A DNA stretch of 64,000 nt from Amoebidium appalachense (taxonomy: Eukaryota > Ichthyosporea). The position numbers and the translations under genes were made by a program. The stretch spans positions 1,116,001-1,180,000 of the forward strand of contig CAVNZM010000008.1 in NCBI GenBank assembly GCA_963693365.1, in the 5' to 3' direction. Positions 12,295 through 25,160 of this stretch are shown here, piece after piece (position 1 is the stretch's first letter; every line of letters starts with the position of its first letter). Below the pieces are notes generated by a model, which ran no database searches, had not been told where the DNA came from, and saw only the letters and a list, made by a program, of their open reading frames with translations.

Positions 12295-12409
12295 GGGTCG
12301 CGCGCGCGCGTGTGTGTGTGTGTGTGTGTGTGTACATATGTATGTGTGTGTGTTTTGGTAAGTGGGGCCCGGGGGGAGGGGGCATCGTCCATGCAAGTTT
12401 GTGCGCGGT

Positions 12410-12701
12410 GTAAATTTGGTTGTGTATCATAGCGGCAGCGCCAGATTGCATTTACAGTATGGGATCTGATCAATCTTGAGATGGGATCTTATCCTTGGCA
12501 CTCATCGATTCAAGTCCAGGCATGTTCCCAACTGATTGGATCTGGCTGATACTGCCGCCTTTTATAGGGGACAGTCCGCCGTGCGATTGTGGGACAACGC
12601 CGCTGCTTCCCGACCAACCATTTTGATTGGTCAGTAAGCGCGACTAACTACAGGGCGCGACTCCCGTAGTCTGTCCGACAATATACACAACCATGTTTAC
12701 A
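12410..12701. repeat. First copy of a ~290-bp direct repeat
   Basis: Starts GTAAATTTGGTTGTGTATCA and ends CACAACCATGTTTACA. It recurs at 12853-13153, 443 bp downstream, with a few small indels. Each copy holds GACCAACCATTTTGATTGGTC, which has 6-bp inverted ends. Confidence 0.85.
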
Positions 12702-12852
12702 TGTTTACATCTCCCCCCCCGTTGGGGAGTCGCGCGCTCCGCCTCCCTGCGAAAAGGCCGTAGCAGTCCGCGAACGGCTCCACCCAAGGTTACAGTATAC
12801 AGGTGTGGCCTTCCGACTAACAGCCCCCTTGGGTCCTGCCGCGGTCGCCAAT

Positions 12853-13153
12853 GTAAATTTGGTTGTGTATCATAGCGGCAGCGCAGATTGCATTTACAGT
12901 ATGGGATCTGATCAATCTTGAGATGGGATCTTATTATCCTCGGCACTCATCAATTCGAGTCCAGCTGGGCATGTTCCCAACTGATTGGATCTGGCTGATA
13001 CTGCCAGACTGCCGCCTAAGGGGACAGTTCCGCACGCCCGGCCCGTGCGATTGTGGGATAACGCCGCTGCTTCCCGACCAACCATTTTGATTGGTCAGTA
13101 AGCGCGACTAACTACACTGCGTCTGTCCGACAATATACACAACCATGTTTACA
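12853..13153. repeat. Second copy of the ~290-bp direct repeat
   Basis: Homologous to 12410-12701, with the same start and end words. A short unique spacer holding a poly-C run and a GC-rich stretch separates the copies. No coding potential is seen. Confidence 0.85.
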
Positions 13154-13435
13154 GCGGACAACCTGCACGTCATAGTATTACATTACACCCTTCTCAACCA
13201 GGCGCAACCACATGAAAGGACTTAATAATTTGGATTGTGGACCGTCAATATTCGCACAACCCAGGTGTACGTGCTTAAAAAATTACCCAGATAAGGTATA
13301 CATCATCTATCGGTCGGCTGTTCCCGTTACATCAACAAAAAATAATGAATAAGCAAAACCCACAGTCGGTCTACACGTGACCGTGACACACACACACGAC
13401 ATAACCGTGAAATACACAAAAGAACACACACACTG

Positions 13436-13437
13436 TG

Positions 13438-13480
<43 letters not shown>

Positions 13481-13536
13481 AACCTAGACACCACACACAC
13501 ACAAACACATGCATATGTGCATGAGACACACACAGA

Positions 13537-13577
<41 letters not shown>

Positions 13578-13586
13578 ACACACACA

Positions 13587-13630
<44 letters not shown>

Positions 13631-13745
13631 GCACACACCATGACACACACACACACACACACACACACACCGCACACACCATGACACACATGTACACACA
13701 CACATACACACCCACACCCACACACCCACACACACCCACACACGC

Positions 13746-13790
<45 letters not shown>
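13436..13790. repeat. (CA)n microsatellite just upstream of the duplicated gene block
   Basis: About 350 bp of CA repeats with interruptions. It ends about 27 bp before homology to the 36.28-kb region begins, so it marks the 5' edge of the duplicated block. Confidence 0.9.
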
Positions 13791-13816
13791 TTGCACGTAG
13801 CGGCCCATGGGGGTAA

Positions 13817-14180
13817 ACAAACTATGACGAGGGACAGTTTCTAGTATGGAGCGTGGAGGATGAATCAAGGTCTCCATATCCCCCGTATGTTTTAAAACAC
13901 GTCATGCACGTAGTGCAGTTCGTGCTTTCTATGATACCTCGATCCCTGCATCTCCTTAGTCTCCAAGGCTATGTACCCACTTAGCTTACGTAAGTGGCCG
14001 GGCACTACTACGCTGCGGCAACATAAAAGACAAAAAAAACAGAACAGAGGTCGCGGGGAGACAGTGTATGTAGCACCTCCTTGCTGTCTGAGACGTCCTT
14101 TTCCAGCGCAAACCACCGTCTGACAACATAACGGTCACAGCCAATCAATCGCATTATTTCTAGTTATAGCAATCCGGCTC
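13817..14180 (+). promoter_or_regulatory. Putative promoter of the upstream (broken) paralogue, shared with 36283-36520
   Basis: This block matches the region directly upstream of the intact paralogue. Shared words include ACAGTTTCTAGTA, GGAGCGTGG, GAGACGTC followed by a T/C run and GCGCAA, and a CCAAT box in AGCCAATCAA (14139-14148). Conservation of the CCAAT box and its surroundings between the copies suggests core promoter function. In this copy about 850 bp of extra sequence (roughly 14190-15050) separates the block from the ATG; in the other copy the gap is only about 200 bp. Confidence 0.5.
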
Positions 14181-14754
14181 AGGCCCGGCCGCGGCAGTTT
14201 CAAAGTTTGAAAGCTCACTTCTTTCTGACAGGTGGTTTTCAAGCGGGAGGAGGCAGCAGTGAGAGACGAAGATCCACTAAGTGCAGAGATGCCACAGAAG
14301 TGGCATTGCGGTGAGGTGATTGGTTATTTGTCATGCATTAGTTGTGTTGGATTGTTGGTTTCCATATATAGTTAGTGTGGTTTGGTTTTGATTGCATGTT
14401 CTGATTTGGTCAGATTGTAAAGCATTTGATTGGTTTCTTCATTCTGGCATCAGATTCCAAATTTAAATGCATTGTGGGAACGGGTGGGTATACATATGTC
14501 GTTTGGATTTCAGTCTTAGGTTTTCGTTTTAGCGTTTGTGTGAGTGTCTGGCATCAGAGGTAAAAGGGATTTGTAGAGTTAGTTGGTTGAACTAAGTTTG
14601 GTGGTGCTAGTGTAAAAGCGCACAAACTAGTTGCCTTAGCTAGCTGTCCTTTTTCCTGTTGATTTCCCCGCCCTCCCAGCCCTGTTGTGGGGATAGATGA
14701 AGGGGTGTCCTTGGCCATTGCGCGTTAGGGACACTGTTTCCTTCTTTAGGGTAG

Positions 14755-14756
<2 letters not shown>

Positions 14757-14828
<72 letters not shown>
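14757..14828. repeat. (CA)n microsatellite
   Basis: An uninterrupted run of about 36 CA units in the extra sequence upstream of the broken paralogue. Confidence 0.9.
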
Positions 14829-14829
<1 letters not shown>

Positions 14830-15320
14830 GTACGTGCACTTACATGCACGCACACACACCATAGTTTTCATGGTTCGTTAGATGTCAATTAACAGTTATT
14901 CATACATATTCTTTTAGAGTATTTATTTTATTTTTTCAAAATAATAGACTCCCGTACTTGCCTCTGATTTCATGTCCATGAGTCTCGGGGAGTCACGACG
15001 GTAGCGAGAAATGGTCTTGCCTCCGCCAAATTTGGACCCACCTCCGAACATCTAACCCTTCCGACCTTCGTTCTCAAACAGCCAATATTTTAGGGCTGCC
15101 ATCGGCGACACTTTCTGCTGCTAATTAGCGTGTTTACCTCTTGGTCCCCTTGCACGGCACCATGGCAGCGCTGCAGCACCAACAAACCCGGCGTCCCCCG
15201 CCCAACCCCGGTTTGCCTGTTCTGGGCCGACCAGGCGGCAGGCCTGTACCTCATCGCCCACCCACGAACGAAACCGAACGTGACACCAGGGTAGGTGTTG
15301 GGGGGAGGGGGAGAGGGGGA

Positions 15321-15321
<1 letters not shown>

Positions 15322-15406
<85 letters not shown>

Positions 15407-15445
15407 AGGGAGGGAGGGAGGGAGGGAGGGAGGGAGGGAGGGAGG
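15322..15445. repeat. (GA)n and (GGGA)n microsatellites in intron 1 of the broken paralogue
   Basis: Runs of GA then GGGA, ending in poly-G. The intact paralogue has a much shorter G-rich stretch at the matching place. Confidence 0.9.
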
Positions 15446-16275
15446 GGGGGGGGGGGGGGAGGGGGGAGGGGGAAGGGGGAGAGGGAGAGGGAGAGAGAGA
15501 GAGAGGGAGCGTAGCCGGGCTATCCTCCTTATTCTTCGTTCCCCCCTCCCCGCCCCCCTCCCCTCCCTCGCCCCCCCACACACCCACCCACAACTGTTTA
15601 ACCATTCTTCCTAGTTTCCCCCCTCCGCCTATCCCCCCCGCCTACCCGCAAACGTTCTCTTCACTCTCACCAGCAGTCAATTCCTGGGACCAAAATACAG
15701 CTCCTTACAGTTCTTGCCCTTCCTGCCTGTCTCTGCACAAAATTTTCTTCTTACCGGGTCTTTTCTTTTTGGTAAATTGCTTGCACAGACTTGTTTTTCC
15801 TCTGGCTCATCTTTACTCTAAGGTTGTTCCGCCTTAATTTCTGTTTCTGTGAGGTTTTCTGTCCTGCCCCCCCCGAAACAGTATCTGAGTTGGGTTTCGT
15901 TAACGAGGGGAATAGGTCGAAACTCGGGTACTGTGGATGACGTGGGCCCCCCCTGAGGATGGGCTCTGCTTATTATGCATACTCTTTATGTATGGCTTGC
16001 ATTCTGCATCGTGTTATCCGTTTGTTCTTGTGTGCTTCGTACTTTTTGACGCATTCAAACCCCCCCCCCCCCCCCTCCCCTCCCCCCCCCCCCCCCACAC
16101 ACACAAAAACGTAAACACCCACCCTACCCCCGATTCGATTAAACTTCACATACAGACAAGCACCCTTCCATCCCCTTGGCTAGTGCTTTTACCATCAGCC
16201 TTATCTCGACTCTATAAGCCCAAAATCTTACTTCATGCCGCCACCCCCCTCCCCCCCGTCTCCTCCTCTCCCCTA

Positions 16276-16327
<52 letters not shown>

Positions 16328-17749
16328 CCACAGGGTCCCCCGCCTGCACACTCCTCCCAACACTTTGTAACAAGTGGGTTTCTACCATGACGCAACAGTT
16401 TGCCTTACCTTCTCCTCCCATTCTGTCCGCCTACCTTTCCCTCTTCTGGTTTCCTTCTCCTTTCGGTTTATCAGCTACGCACATCAGCCCACCCCTCATA
16501 CCTCTCCCCTCGTGTCCTTCTTCCCAGAGCTTTAGTCACCACATTTGATTCTGCCAGTCTTCCCATCCCCCCCCCCCCCCCCCTCCCCCTCTCCCTCTTG
16601 GATACGAAGGCTCATGAAGACTCCCAGTAGATGGAGGGTTGTTTAGGCGGGGTACTTTGATTGTTTGTGTCTGTGTGCTGTGCTGTGTTCATGTTCCTTG
16701 GTGTGTGCCTCTGCACTTCGCCCACAAGTATATTTACCTCCCCCCCCCCTTCTCCCCCCTCTTTGTCCCTCTCCCCTGCCCCCGCTCCTTCCCCCCCCCC
16801 CCCCCCCTCCACCACCACCCGCAGCTACACGAGAGGTTCACCGTGTCGCTCCACATTCGCTGTGGCTCCCCCCGGCTGCTCCTTGGTCTTGCCCGGCTAG
16901 ACTTGCGCTGGGCCGTGTGGTGTGACAACACGCCAGACACCTTGCTGGAAGCGGTCAAAAGATGGGCGGGAATGGTGTGTATGTATGGGTGTTGTATTGT
17001 TCGAACCTCTGGCGCCAGCAGCGTTTTGGCTGTTCCATCAAAGAAAACGAGAGAGAGAAGGGGGGGGAGAGGGCGGGGAGGGAGAGAGGGGGTGGGAGGG
17101 GGGGAGGGGGGACGACTGAGGGCGCGGGGAGAGAGAGAGAGAGAATAAGAGAGGAGAGGGGGGAGGGGGGAAGAGAGAAAGAGAGAGAGCGTGTGTGTAT
17201 GTGTGTGTTTATGTGGGTGAGGAAGTAGGGGAGGAAGGAGCGGTAAAAGTCCATAGAAAAAGTGGCGATGGTCAGAGCAAGACTATGATACATTTTTGGT
17301 TTGCTTCGGCTGTGTCTCTACGAATACATAGGGGGCACATGTTGTGTGATTTATTTCTTCGTTTTCGGCTTCCCAATGAATTACCACCTGGTCAGCCCCT
17401 TACACCCATCACAACCCTTTTTTGGTTGCATTTTCTAACACAAAACACATCCAACACACCCATAATTTTTTTCATTCTCAACCACAAAAACACAGTCCAA
17501 GCAACCTCATTCCCATTTATCCTCTAACCTCTACCCCCCCCCCCCCCCCCCCCCCCCCCACTCCCTCCCTCTTCCAGCCTGGGCTGTATTGTCGCATGCA
17601 GCTAGCAAGTGTGCCGCTAGCAGAGGGCAGCAGCAGCCAAGCGCTGTGGGCGCTACCGGGCATAGACCAGACCAACGTGTCTGTGCTTGTGTGCCACCCA
17701 AACTGCAGCTGTGTGCCGGCAGAGGAGCGACGTCCACAGGTTTGGACAG

Positions 17750-17787
<38 letters not shown>

Positions 17788-18389
17788 GATAAAGTTGCAC
17801 TCACACTTTCATGGCGCACACACGTGTGCACATGCCAATGGGGAACACACTTGCGTGAGCACACCCACACCGCACACACCCACACACTCGGGTATATACA
17901 CGTGCACATTCTCGCGTACCCACTTTCCCTGCCCCTCCCCCCGTCCCCCCTCTCCCTATTCCCTCCCCTCCCTCCCTCCCCCCCCCCCCCCCCCCCCCCC
18001 CCCCCGCACGCCCTCTCTCGCCGACTATACTTATTCTTTTGGAATGTTTTCCCCCTGCATTTATCACGGCATATTTGTGCTTCATACCATACATGCATTT
18101 GTACCTGCCCCTGACCCCACCTCTAGACCCCAATCACACATCAAGTACCTGTTTTCTTTATGCTTTTGGATGTGACCTTCTTCATTTCGAAGGGTATTTT
18201 TTATCTTGGAGCTTGGAGGCTAAATTTACATCCCCCCCCCCCCCCCCCCCCCCCCCCCGCCCTTCAAAAATACACACACACACACACACACCACGCGCGC
18301 TCACACACACGCACACACACACACACACACAATCACACACACACATCTACACACACTTACATATGCACCCCCCCCTTCCCCCATCCCAG

Positions 18390-18433
<44 letters not shown>

Positions 18434-18516
18434 GTACACACACGCGCATACCCACACACACACACACACAAACACACACTGACATATGCGCCCACCCCCC
18501 CCCCCCTCCCCCCGTC

Positions 18517-18553
<37 letters not shown>

Positions 18554-18936
18554 ACACCCACACACACACACACAACACCCTACCCCCCCCCCCCCCCCCC
18601 ACACACACGTACACACCACCTCTCCCGTGACACACATATTTTCCCCCCTTAAGCATGTATGCCACCTCTATACGCTGTCTCATAAACCCTTTTTTATCCG
18701 TGCACTTCTACAATGCCCCTTCTCTCTTTGTGCAAAATACCTACATTTTGGCGTCAAAGCATTAGGGGGGTTTACACTGTTTACTCGAGGATGACATACT
18801 TATCTCTAAACCTCTGTTCCATGCTACAGGACTCCTTCATACTGCCGCGAACAGGGCATGTGGATGCCAGCAATAGGAATTTTCAACCCAGCACAGGCGC
18901 GCAGGAACAAACAAAACGGCCCAAGAAAACCACAAG

Positions 18937-18941
18937 TGTGC
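18937..18941. repeat. Target-site duplication TGTGC of the Copia element (left)
   Basis: The same five bases occur at 34056-34060, directly after the right LTR, within what was one continuous exon of the host gene. Confidence 0.9.
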
Positions 18942-19866
18942 TGTTAACTTCTATAAGTATTTGGGATGTAAGCAGAGACACAGTGGTGCAGTGTGAAAAC
19001 ACCACAGACACACACAACAACAAAACACGGAACGATCGGAGCAGTGTACACAACAGACATCAATGTTTAGACACGACTGTACTGAATTTATTCTGATCTT
19101 CGAATAAATACCTGAAATTCCTCTAAGTCCAATCCATACATGATTTCCGACCAGTCGGAAATCAGATCCATCTCTAATAGAAACCAATCACTAAGAACCA
19201 ATTGCTTTCAGAGAGATCCGGTACGCGGAGGCGTACACGATAGGACACAGACACTAGTTAGGATCAACTCGTGTCATCATCAAGGAAGTTCTAACCTATG
19301 ACATACTGCAAAGACTCAGACATATCACACTTAACCTTGATGATTGGTTAAAGCCCGGCAACACATGAAAACTAAAGTGAATTAATGAAGTCTAAACACA
19401 CATGCTATTCTAAGTGTAGCCTAAGTGTGTTACCGTCCAATGAACACGTATTAAGTAACACAAATCTACCTAACATATATTAGTAGAAAAGAAATACGAT
19501 TATACACATGAAGACAAGGAGAGAAAGAAAAGAAAATAAGGAAGGAGAAAGAGGAAGGAAAAGAGAGCACAGATCAACAAACAAGATAGTAATAGCATAA
19601 CTATAACCAGAGATATTTATGTACACACGAACATGTACACGTCTCTCCCTGAGTGGGTGGATCCGTGTACACACATATAAATATTCTAATCGATATTACA
19701 ATACACGATTAAAGCCGATACAACACGATTACAAGTATACAAGCATATCGGAGATCGATGCTACACTTTACATAATAGGAGTGTGGCATTTACACTAAGC
19801 ATATGAACTGAAACATAACACAAACTGAGAAGATCTTACCATATGTAAATACTACGTATTACAACA
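18942..19866 (-). repeat. Copia 3' LTR (left in window)
   Basis: 925 bp, matching 33131-34055. In window orientation it begins TGTTAACTTC and ends TATTACAACA. It contains AATAAA-like words and no real frame. Confidence 0.93.
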
Positions 19867-19974
19867 TCCCCACTTAAGACTTTGAAGTTTGTGTTATCAT
19901 ATCCCCACTGAACTAGTGAAATCTCCCCACTTGAGAACAGAAACGGAAAAAAAAAATTAAAGTGTGTACTTTTC

Positions 19975-19976
<2 letters not shown>

Positions 19977-20005
<29 letters not shown>

Positions 20006-20075
20006 AGAGAGGGGGGGGGGGGGGGGGGGGAGGGGGGGAAGGGGGGGGGGAAGGGGGGGGGGGGGAGGGGGGGAA
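19977..20075. repeat. Poly-G block in the 3' non-coding part of the Copia element
   Basis: About 100 bp of nearly pure G between the polymerase frame and the 3' LTR. The homopolymer habit of this genome is thus also present inside a mobile element. Confidence 0.9.
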
Positions 20076-20292
20076 GGAACCGGGGCAAAAACAACGAATA
20101 TATATAACGTGTATAGGCGGTGTTTGATTAACTGGGTTTTAAACCAGTGAAAGATAGAGTAGAGTGATGGTACAGGTCAAACCTTATATATAAACCCTAA
20201 GTGGGCATACCCACAAAGGCAATACATATGATATAATGATGTTGATAAAGTAAGTAGTACACATGAGAAAATCACTCTTGAAGTAGGTCGGG

Positions 20293-22361
20293 TCAATCCA
20301 CAATATCCGGTAAACAAAGTCGAGCACGATGGTGGACATGACTCGGGCCGGGGAGGGGTTTGGTGAGTATGTCAGCTAAGTTGTGGGCTGACTCAACGTA
20401 GTGGACAACCACGTCCCCACTGGCAATGTAGTCCTTGGTGTTGTGATACCGGACGGCAATGTGTTTGGTACGGTGCTTGATCCCGGTGGAGTTGACGATG
20501 GCAATGGTCGACTGGTTGTCACAGTACACCGGAGTCGGAGCAAGCATGGGACAGCCGAGTTCCTTGAAGAGGTCACGGACCCAAGCAACTTCTTGGGTGC
20601 CAGCATTGAGAGCAATCAGCTCAGCTTCAGTGGTGCTGGTGGCCGTGATGGGCTGGAGCTTGGAGTACCAGATGACGGGCATACCAGCAAACACGATAAT
20701 GTAGCCGGTGGTAGACTTCTTGCTGTCGGCACAACCAGCAAAGTCAGCATCCGTGTAGCATTCGAGTATGGGGGACTGGGTGGCCGAGTACTTGTAGTCA
20801 ATGCCAAGGTCAATGGTGCCGAGCAGGTACCGGGCCACACGACGGAGAAGGTCCCAGTGAGTCTTGCCGGGGTTGGTGCTGAACCGACCAAGGAAGCCGA
20901 TGGCATAGGCAATGTCGGGACGTGTGCACCGTGCCACCCAGAGGAGACGGCCGAGTAACTCACGGTAGGGCACGGTGAACGGTTGGGGGGGGCAATCAGC
21001 CAGGGAGACGGTGGTGCCTGCAGGGATGGGGGTAGACTTGGACTTGGCATCGGTGAGGTTGAAGTCGTGGATGATATCCATGATGTAAGACCTCTGGTGC
21101 ATGTGGAGGTGATGGGGATCAGAGTGATTAAAATCAACACCGAGCATACGGTCAAATGGACTCATACGACAGCTGGCCATCTTGCTGATGTGGGCAGCCA
21201 GGTCACTGGCAGCAGTAGAACCCCGGGTGTTGGTGATGGTGGAGTCATCGACGTAGTTACCAGCCCGTACCACATCGTTGTTGGGGAAGAACCGGAGGTA
21301 GATGCACGGGTCGGTCTTAGTACGGGTCAGGCCATGGGCAAGAAGAATGCCGTCGAGGAAGTCGTACCAAGCCTTGGAGGCTTGCTTGAGGCCGTACAGG
21401 GCTTTCTTGAGTCTCCAGACCTTGCCAAGTGTGGCCATGGTGATGAATCCCGGGGGTTGTTTCATGTAGATGGTCTCGGTGAGTGGGCTGTTGAGAAAGG
21501 CCGTAGACACGTCGAGTTGATGTATGTCATGACCTTCAACAACGGCCAGAGCTAGGATGGCACGGAGAGCAGCCGGACGGATGACAGGGCTCTCAATCAA
21601 CTCATAGTCAACACCGTATTGCTGACTGAAGCCTTGAGCAACACCACGTGCCTTGATCTTGGTGTCACCAGCCGAGTTGAGAGTTTTCTCGGAGACAATC
21701 CACTTGAAGCCGACGATGTTAGCACCAGGGGGAGGGTCAACAAGTTCAAAGATGTCTTTGTCGACGAAGGCTTGATACTCAGCAGTCAGGGCTGACTTGA
21801 CCTGATCACCATTGGGTCCGGAACAGAGTTGACGGACAAGTTTGGGTAGTTGGTCGATGTTGATGGGGGGACCGGGGGGGACTGGCAGGGTGGTGGTGGC
21901 TTGAAGTCCAACCTTGCCCTGGAGACGGGCAGAACGACGGGGTGCAGGAACCGGGGTAGGTGGAGACGGTGGGGGGGGAACTTGGAAGTTCGGAAGTGCA
22001 GGGGGGGGCAACCTCCGGGCTGGACGGGGCCGAGTGGAAGTTGTCGGGGGAGCCGGGTCGGATGGGTGTGACGTTGCCAGGGCCAGGATGAGGGTCGGCA
22101 GGCTGGACGGGCACGGGGGCAGGGGGGGCCGGTGGGGGGGGGTGTCGGGGGAACGACGATGGCAGGAGGGGGGCCAGAGTACACCAGACAAACATCATCT
22201 TCAGTGTCAACTGTGGGGGGTGGGGTGGTCGAGGTAGCAGTGGTGTCGGGGGTCGGAAGGGTTGATGGAATGTCGGACGGGAGATAAGCTGATTCGTCGA
22301 AAATCACATCACGGAAGAGGCCGACACGATGGGTGGTGGCATTGAAGATCCGGTGGCAGTG
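20293..22361 (-). CDS. Copia pol, 3' half: reverse transcriptase and RNase H
   Basis: The long frame ends with TGA at 20293 and contains the Copia reverse transcriptase with LDVSTAFLN (first Asp), ALYGLKQ and the catalytic YVDD. RNase H follows with YTDADFAG, STTEAE, CDN and the ADILTKPLP tail typical of Copia. The N-terminal Pro-rich linker changes frame between about 22130 and 22190, where a run of nine C/G bases sits; a one-base indel there explains it. Upstream the coding sequence is interrupted at 22361 by the nested element and resumes at 30729. The catalytic residues visible are intact. Confidence 0.93.
22357..22361. repeat. Target-site duplication CAGTG of the nested Gypsy element (left)
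   Basis: The same five bases follow the right LTR at 30724-30728, inside the Copia polyprotein gene. Confidence 0.9.
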
Positions 22362-23083
22362 TGTCGTATCCTAATGTATGTGTACTAGAGACGCGGCACT
22401 CTACTAAGTGTACACACACGAAAAGGAACGAACGTGTACAGAAAAACGGTAAAGTTTATTAAGACCAGGCTCCGACGGGCAAACTTAGATCCGTACGGAT
22501 TGAGTCTAAGTTACGACTGAGGCCATCAAGGCCGTGCCCTACAAGATCATCATCACCTGGCCCCCTACGATGCCACATTCCATTAACATTCCGATCTACT
22601 TTTATCGTGCGCCTGCACGAGCTAAGTCGATCTACTCAACTAATATATTTATCCAAGTCTCACCCCTCACCCTCCCCCTAGTGGCACCGCAGAGTCTAAA
22701 TCTACATTTCATACTATCCTCCCCCCCCCTCCCTCCCCCCCTTTCCTCTACATCTAAATATATAAATACGTTTGGCAACATATACTATCAAACCTTGCCA
22801 ATCCTTACAAAAGGGCTTCTGCCCGAACAATGACATTCCTAAGTCCTCCTACGATCTATCCTACACACTAATTAGAATTCTATTGGACGGCTGTCCCGGC
22901 TGACGTGGTCCAATGCCCTGCGCCGGCAGAGGCAAGATGCACGCAGCTGTACAGCTATCTTGAGGCCCCGGACTTGATCTTGATGATCTGTGGACCCGGG
23001 CCACCCCCCCCCCCCCCCCCCCCCCCCCCCCGATCTCGATCGTAGACTTAGGCTAATCTGCTGAGACGGATTAGTATATGTCA
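22362..23083 (-). repeat. Gypsy 3' LTR (left in window)
   Basis: Matches 30005-30723. It begins TGTCGTATCC and ends TATATGTCA in window orientation; small length differences occur in C tracts. Confidence 0.93.
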
Positions 23084-23216
23084 ACTCCCCCCCCGGCCCC
23101 CGGAAAAGCTGAGTCCCACCTCAGTCACATTACATCTAACACCCCCTAAAAAGACATAGACTAATCAGTCTCCTAAAAAAAATTAAATTAAATAAATTAC
23201 GAAGAAAAATAATAAA

Positions 23217-25160
23217 TTAATCTACACCATAAGCTTGATACCTACGGAGACACCTATGATAATAAATTAAATTCCTACGACTACGTTCACACTCCTCCTC
23301 GGTCTCCTCCCCTCCCTCCCCCTCCCCCCGTGTGTCTACGTGTATTTGCATCACTCCCCCCCCGGCCCCCTCCCCCACCGACTTTTTCACACCACGATTA
23401 AACTGAGGAATAACTCTCTTTGGCCGAGAGGGAGCACTAGGCAACTCCCTCTGCACTAATCTAGCCTCATAAGCACGAATAGAAAACGGGCAATCCAAAT
23501 GAAACTCAGGCAACCACTGATCTTCCTGATAACCTCCCTCAAAACGAATTAAATAATAATTTACCTTACCTTCCTTACCTTCGATAACCTTTTTATCCAT
23601 AATTTTATCTACTGCAGCCTCCGATACATCCACCGACCCGTCATAGTCGGGGGTGAATGCATCTAACACTCGACGGCCCTCCGGCCGTTTAACCCTAAGG
23701 GCCCTATCATAATATTCCTTTATATCATCTACATTATAAAATCTAACATCACTCTCATTATCTAACCTCTGCACCTTATATTCCGTCGGACCTAACCTAG
23801 CCACTATTTTATACGGACCGATAAAAAGAGGCAACCATTTCTTACCATACTTACGAAGACCTTCACCTTCACCCTTACCTTCCTGCTCCTGCTTAATAAT
23901 ATATCTCTTCTTCCTAGTATGATCCCTAATTAAAACTAAAGTACCCTCGGCAAATTCACGTAACGGACGTGTGGACACGTCTGTACGTGCCTGTGCCTGC
24001 TGTGTACGGGCCAGAGCTGCATCACGTGCAGCCCGGGCTCGGGTTAGTAGCTGCTCCCGGAACTCAGTCCAGTGGGGATAAGTTAGTCGGTCAGCCCCCC
24101 CCATCGGCAAAAGTGCCGTATCTAACAAACTAATAGCCTCCTGCCCATAGACCAAATAAAACGGAGAAAAACCAGTCACAGCATGAGGGGTAGAATTATA
24201 TGAATGAGCAATAAACCTAGACATATGATCCCAATCATTAGCCTCCACATCCACCATTTTGCCAAAGGACTTCTGAAACACTGCATGCACACGTTCAGAG
24301 ATGGCATTTGCTTGAGGGTGATATGCAGACGTAGTGATATGAGCTACCCTTAAAATTTTACACACCTCCGACACCAACTGATTTAAAAACACACGACTCC
24401 TATCCGTTAACAAAACACGAGGACAACCAAACCTAAGACAAATTTCATCCACAAAAATACGAGCAAACAAAACGGCATTAGCAGTGGGGAGAGGAAAAAC
24501 TTCAACCCAACGAGTGGCCACATCGGTGACGGTAACAAGAACAGTGTTACCCTCAACCGTAGAATTAAAAGGACCGACCACATCCACTGCTACCCTTTCA
24601 AACATACGAACATTAAAATCCCTAATAAACGACGGGCGGGAACGAGAGTGGGGACTCTCATTCCTTTCCTGACAATGCATGCATGACAACACATAATCCC
24701 TCACCTCCCTACTCATACCCGGCCAAAAATACGAACGATTAACACGAAGCAACGTCCTATTTACACCTAAATGACCAGCCATGGGATGCTCATGCACCAT
24801 ATGCAAAACCTCAGGCACAAGTGCCGTCGGGACCCAAACTCGGTGTCCGTCTGGCCCAGAACAATGATAAACTAAATCCTGCTCTACCTGACACATTTTT
24901 GCTAACTTAGCTACCTTAATCATCTGCCTTTTATTTGTAAATTTAATCGAATCAACCGGCCCCTTTAAATAATTCTTAACCAGACCAATCAACACATCTT
25001 CCTCCTGAGCTAAGATCAAAGCCGTAGGTGCTAAGGCAGGGGCCGAGCCATGAGACTCGGTCCCGACCTCAGACACCGACAAATACCTCCCCCCCCCCTC
25101 TCCTACACTTATAAGCAAGCAACCCCGGAACCCAAGAAGACACATCCACAGACACAGCAT
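23217..25160 (-). CDS. Gypsy integrase with C-terminal chromodomain
   Basis: Inserts the cDNA copy into host DNA. The true start is upstream in the polyprotein; the listed ATG is arbitrary. Within the frame the zinc-binding HHCC region is at ~124-163 (HEHPMAGH ... CMHC). The catalytic triad is D193 (AVDVVGPF), D253 (TDRSRVF) and E289 (AISERVH). TDRSRVF and AISERV depart from the common TDQGxxF and NGQxER forms but keep the acidic residues. Residues ~515-565 resemble a chromodomain (AVDKIMDKK ... WLPEFHL), which in chromoviruses directs integration to methylated histones. The frame ends with a TAA. It is out of frame with the RNase H segment by one base near a poly-C run at about 25088. Confidence 0.93.
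   Translation of the reverse strand: MLCLWMCLLGFRGCLLISVGEGGGRYLSVSEVGTESHGSAPALAPTALILAQEEDVLIGLVKNYLKGPVDSIKFTNKRQMIKVAKLAKMCQVEQDLVYHCSGPDGHRVWVPTALVPEVLHMVHEHPMAGHLGVNRTLLRVNRSYFWPGMSREVRDYVLSCMHCQERNESPHSRSRPSFIRDFNVRMFERVAVDVVGPFNSTVEGNTVLVTVTDVATRWVEVFPLPTANAVLFARIFVDEICLRFGCPRVLLTDRSRVFLNQLVSEVCKILRVAHITTSAYHPQANAISERVHAVFQKSFGKMVDVEANDWDHMSRFIAHSYNSTPHAVTGFSPFYLVYGQEAISLLDTALLPMGGADRLTYPHWTEFREQLLTRARAARDAALARTQQAQARTDVSTRPLREFAEGTLVLIRDHTRKKRYIIKQEQEGKGEGEGLRKYGKKWLPLFIGPYKIVARLGPTEYKVQRLDNESDVRFYNVDDIKEYYDRALRVKRPEGRRVLDAFTPDYDGSVDVSEAAVDKIMDKKVIEGKEGKVNYYLIRFEGGYQEDQWLPEFHLDCPFSIRAYEARLVQRELPSAPSRPKRVIPQFNRGVKKSVGEGAGGGVMQIHVDTRGEGEGGEETEEECERSRRNLIYYHRCLRRYQAYGVD

Noticed and set aside
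18951-19187. Identical 78-aa and 64-aa frames at 18951/33140 and 19480/33669
   Set aside because: They are identical only because they lie in the two LTRs of the Copia element; no coding signal.
20401-22237. Plus-strand frames opposite the Copia and Gypsy genes (for example 20401-20958, 20983-21555, 29105-29767)
   Set aside because: Shadows of real minus-strand coding sequence.
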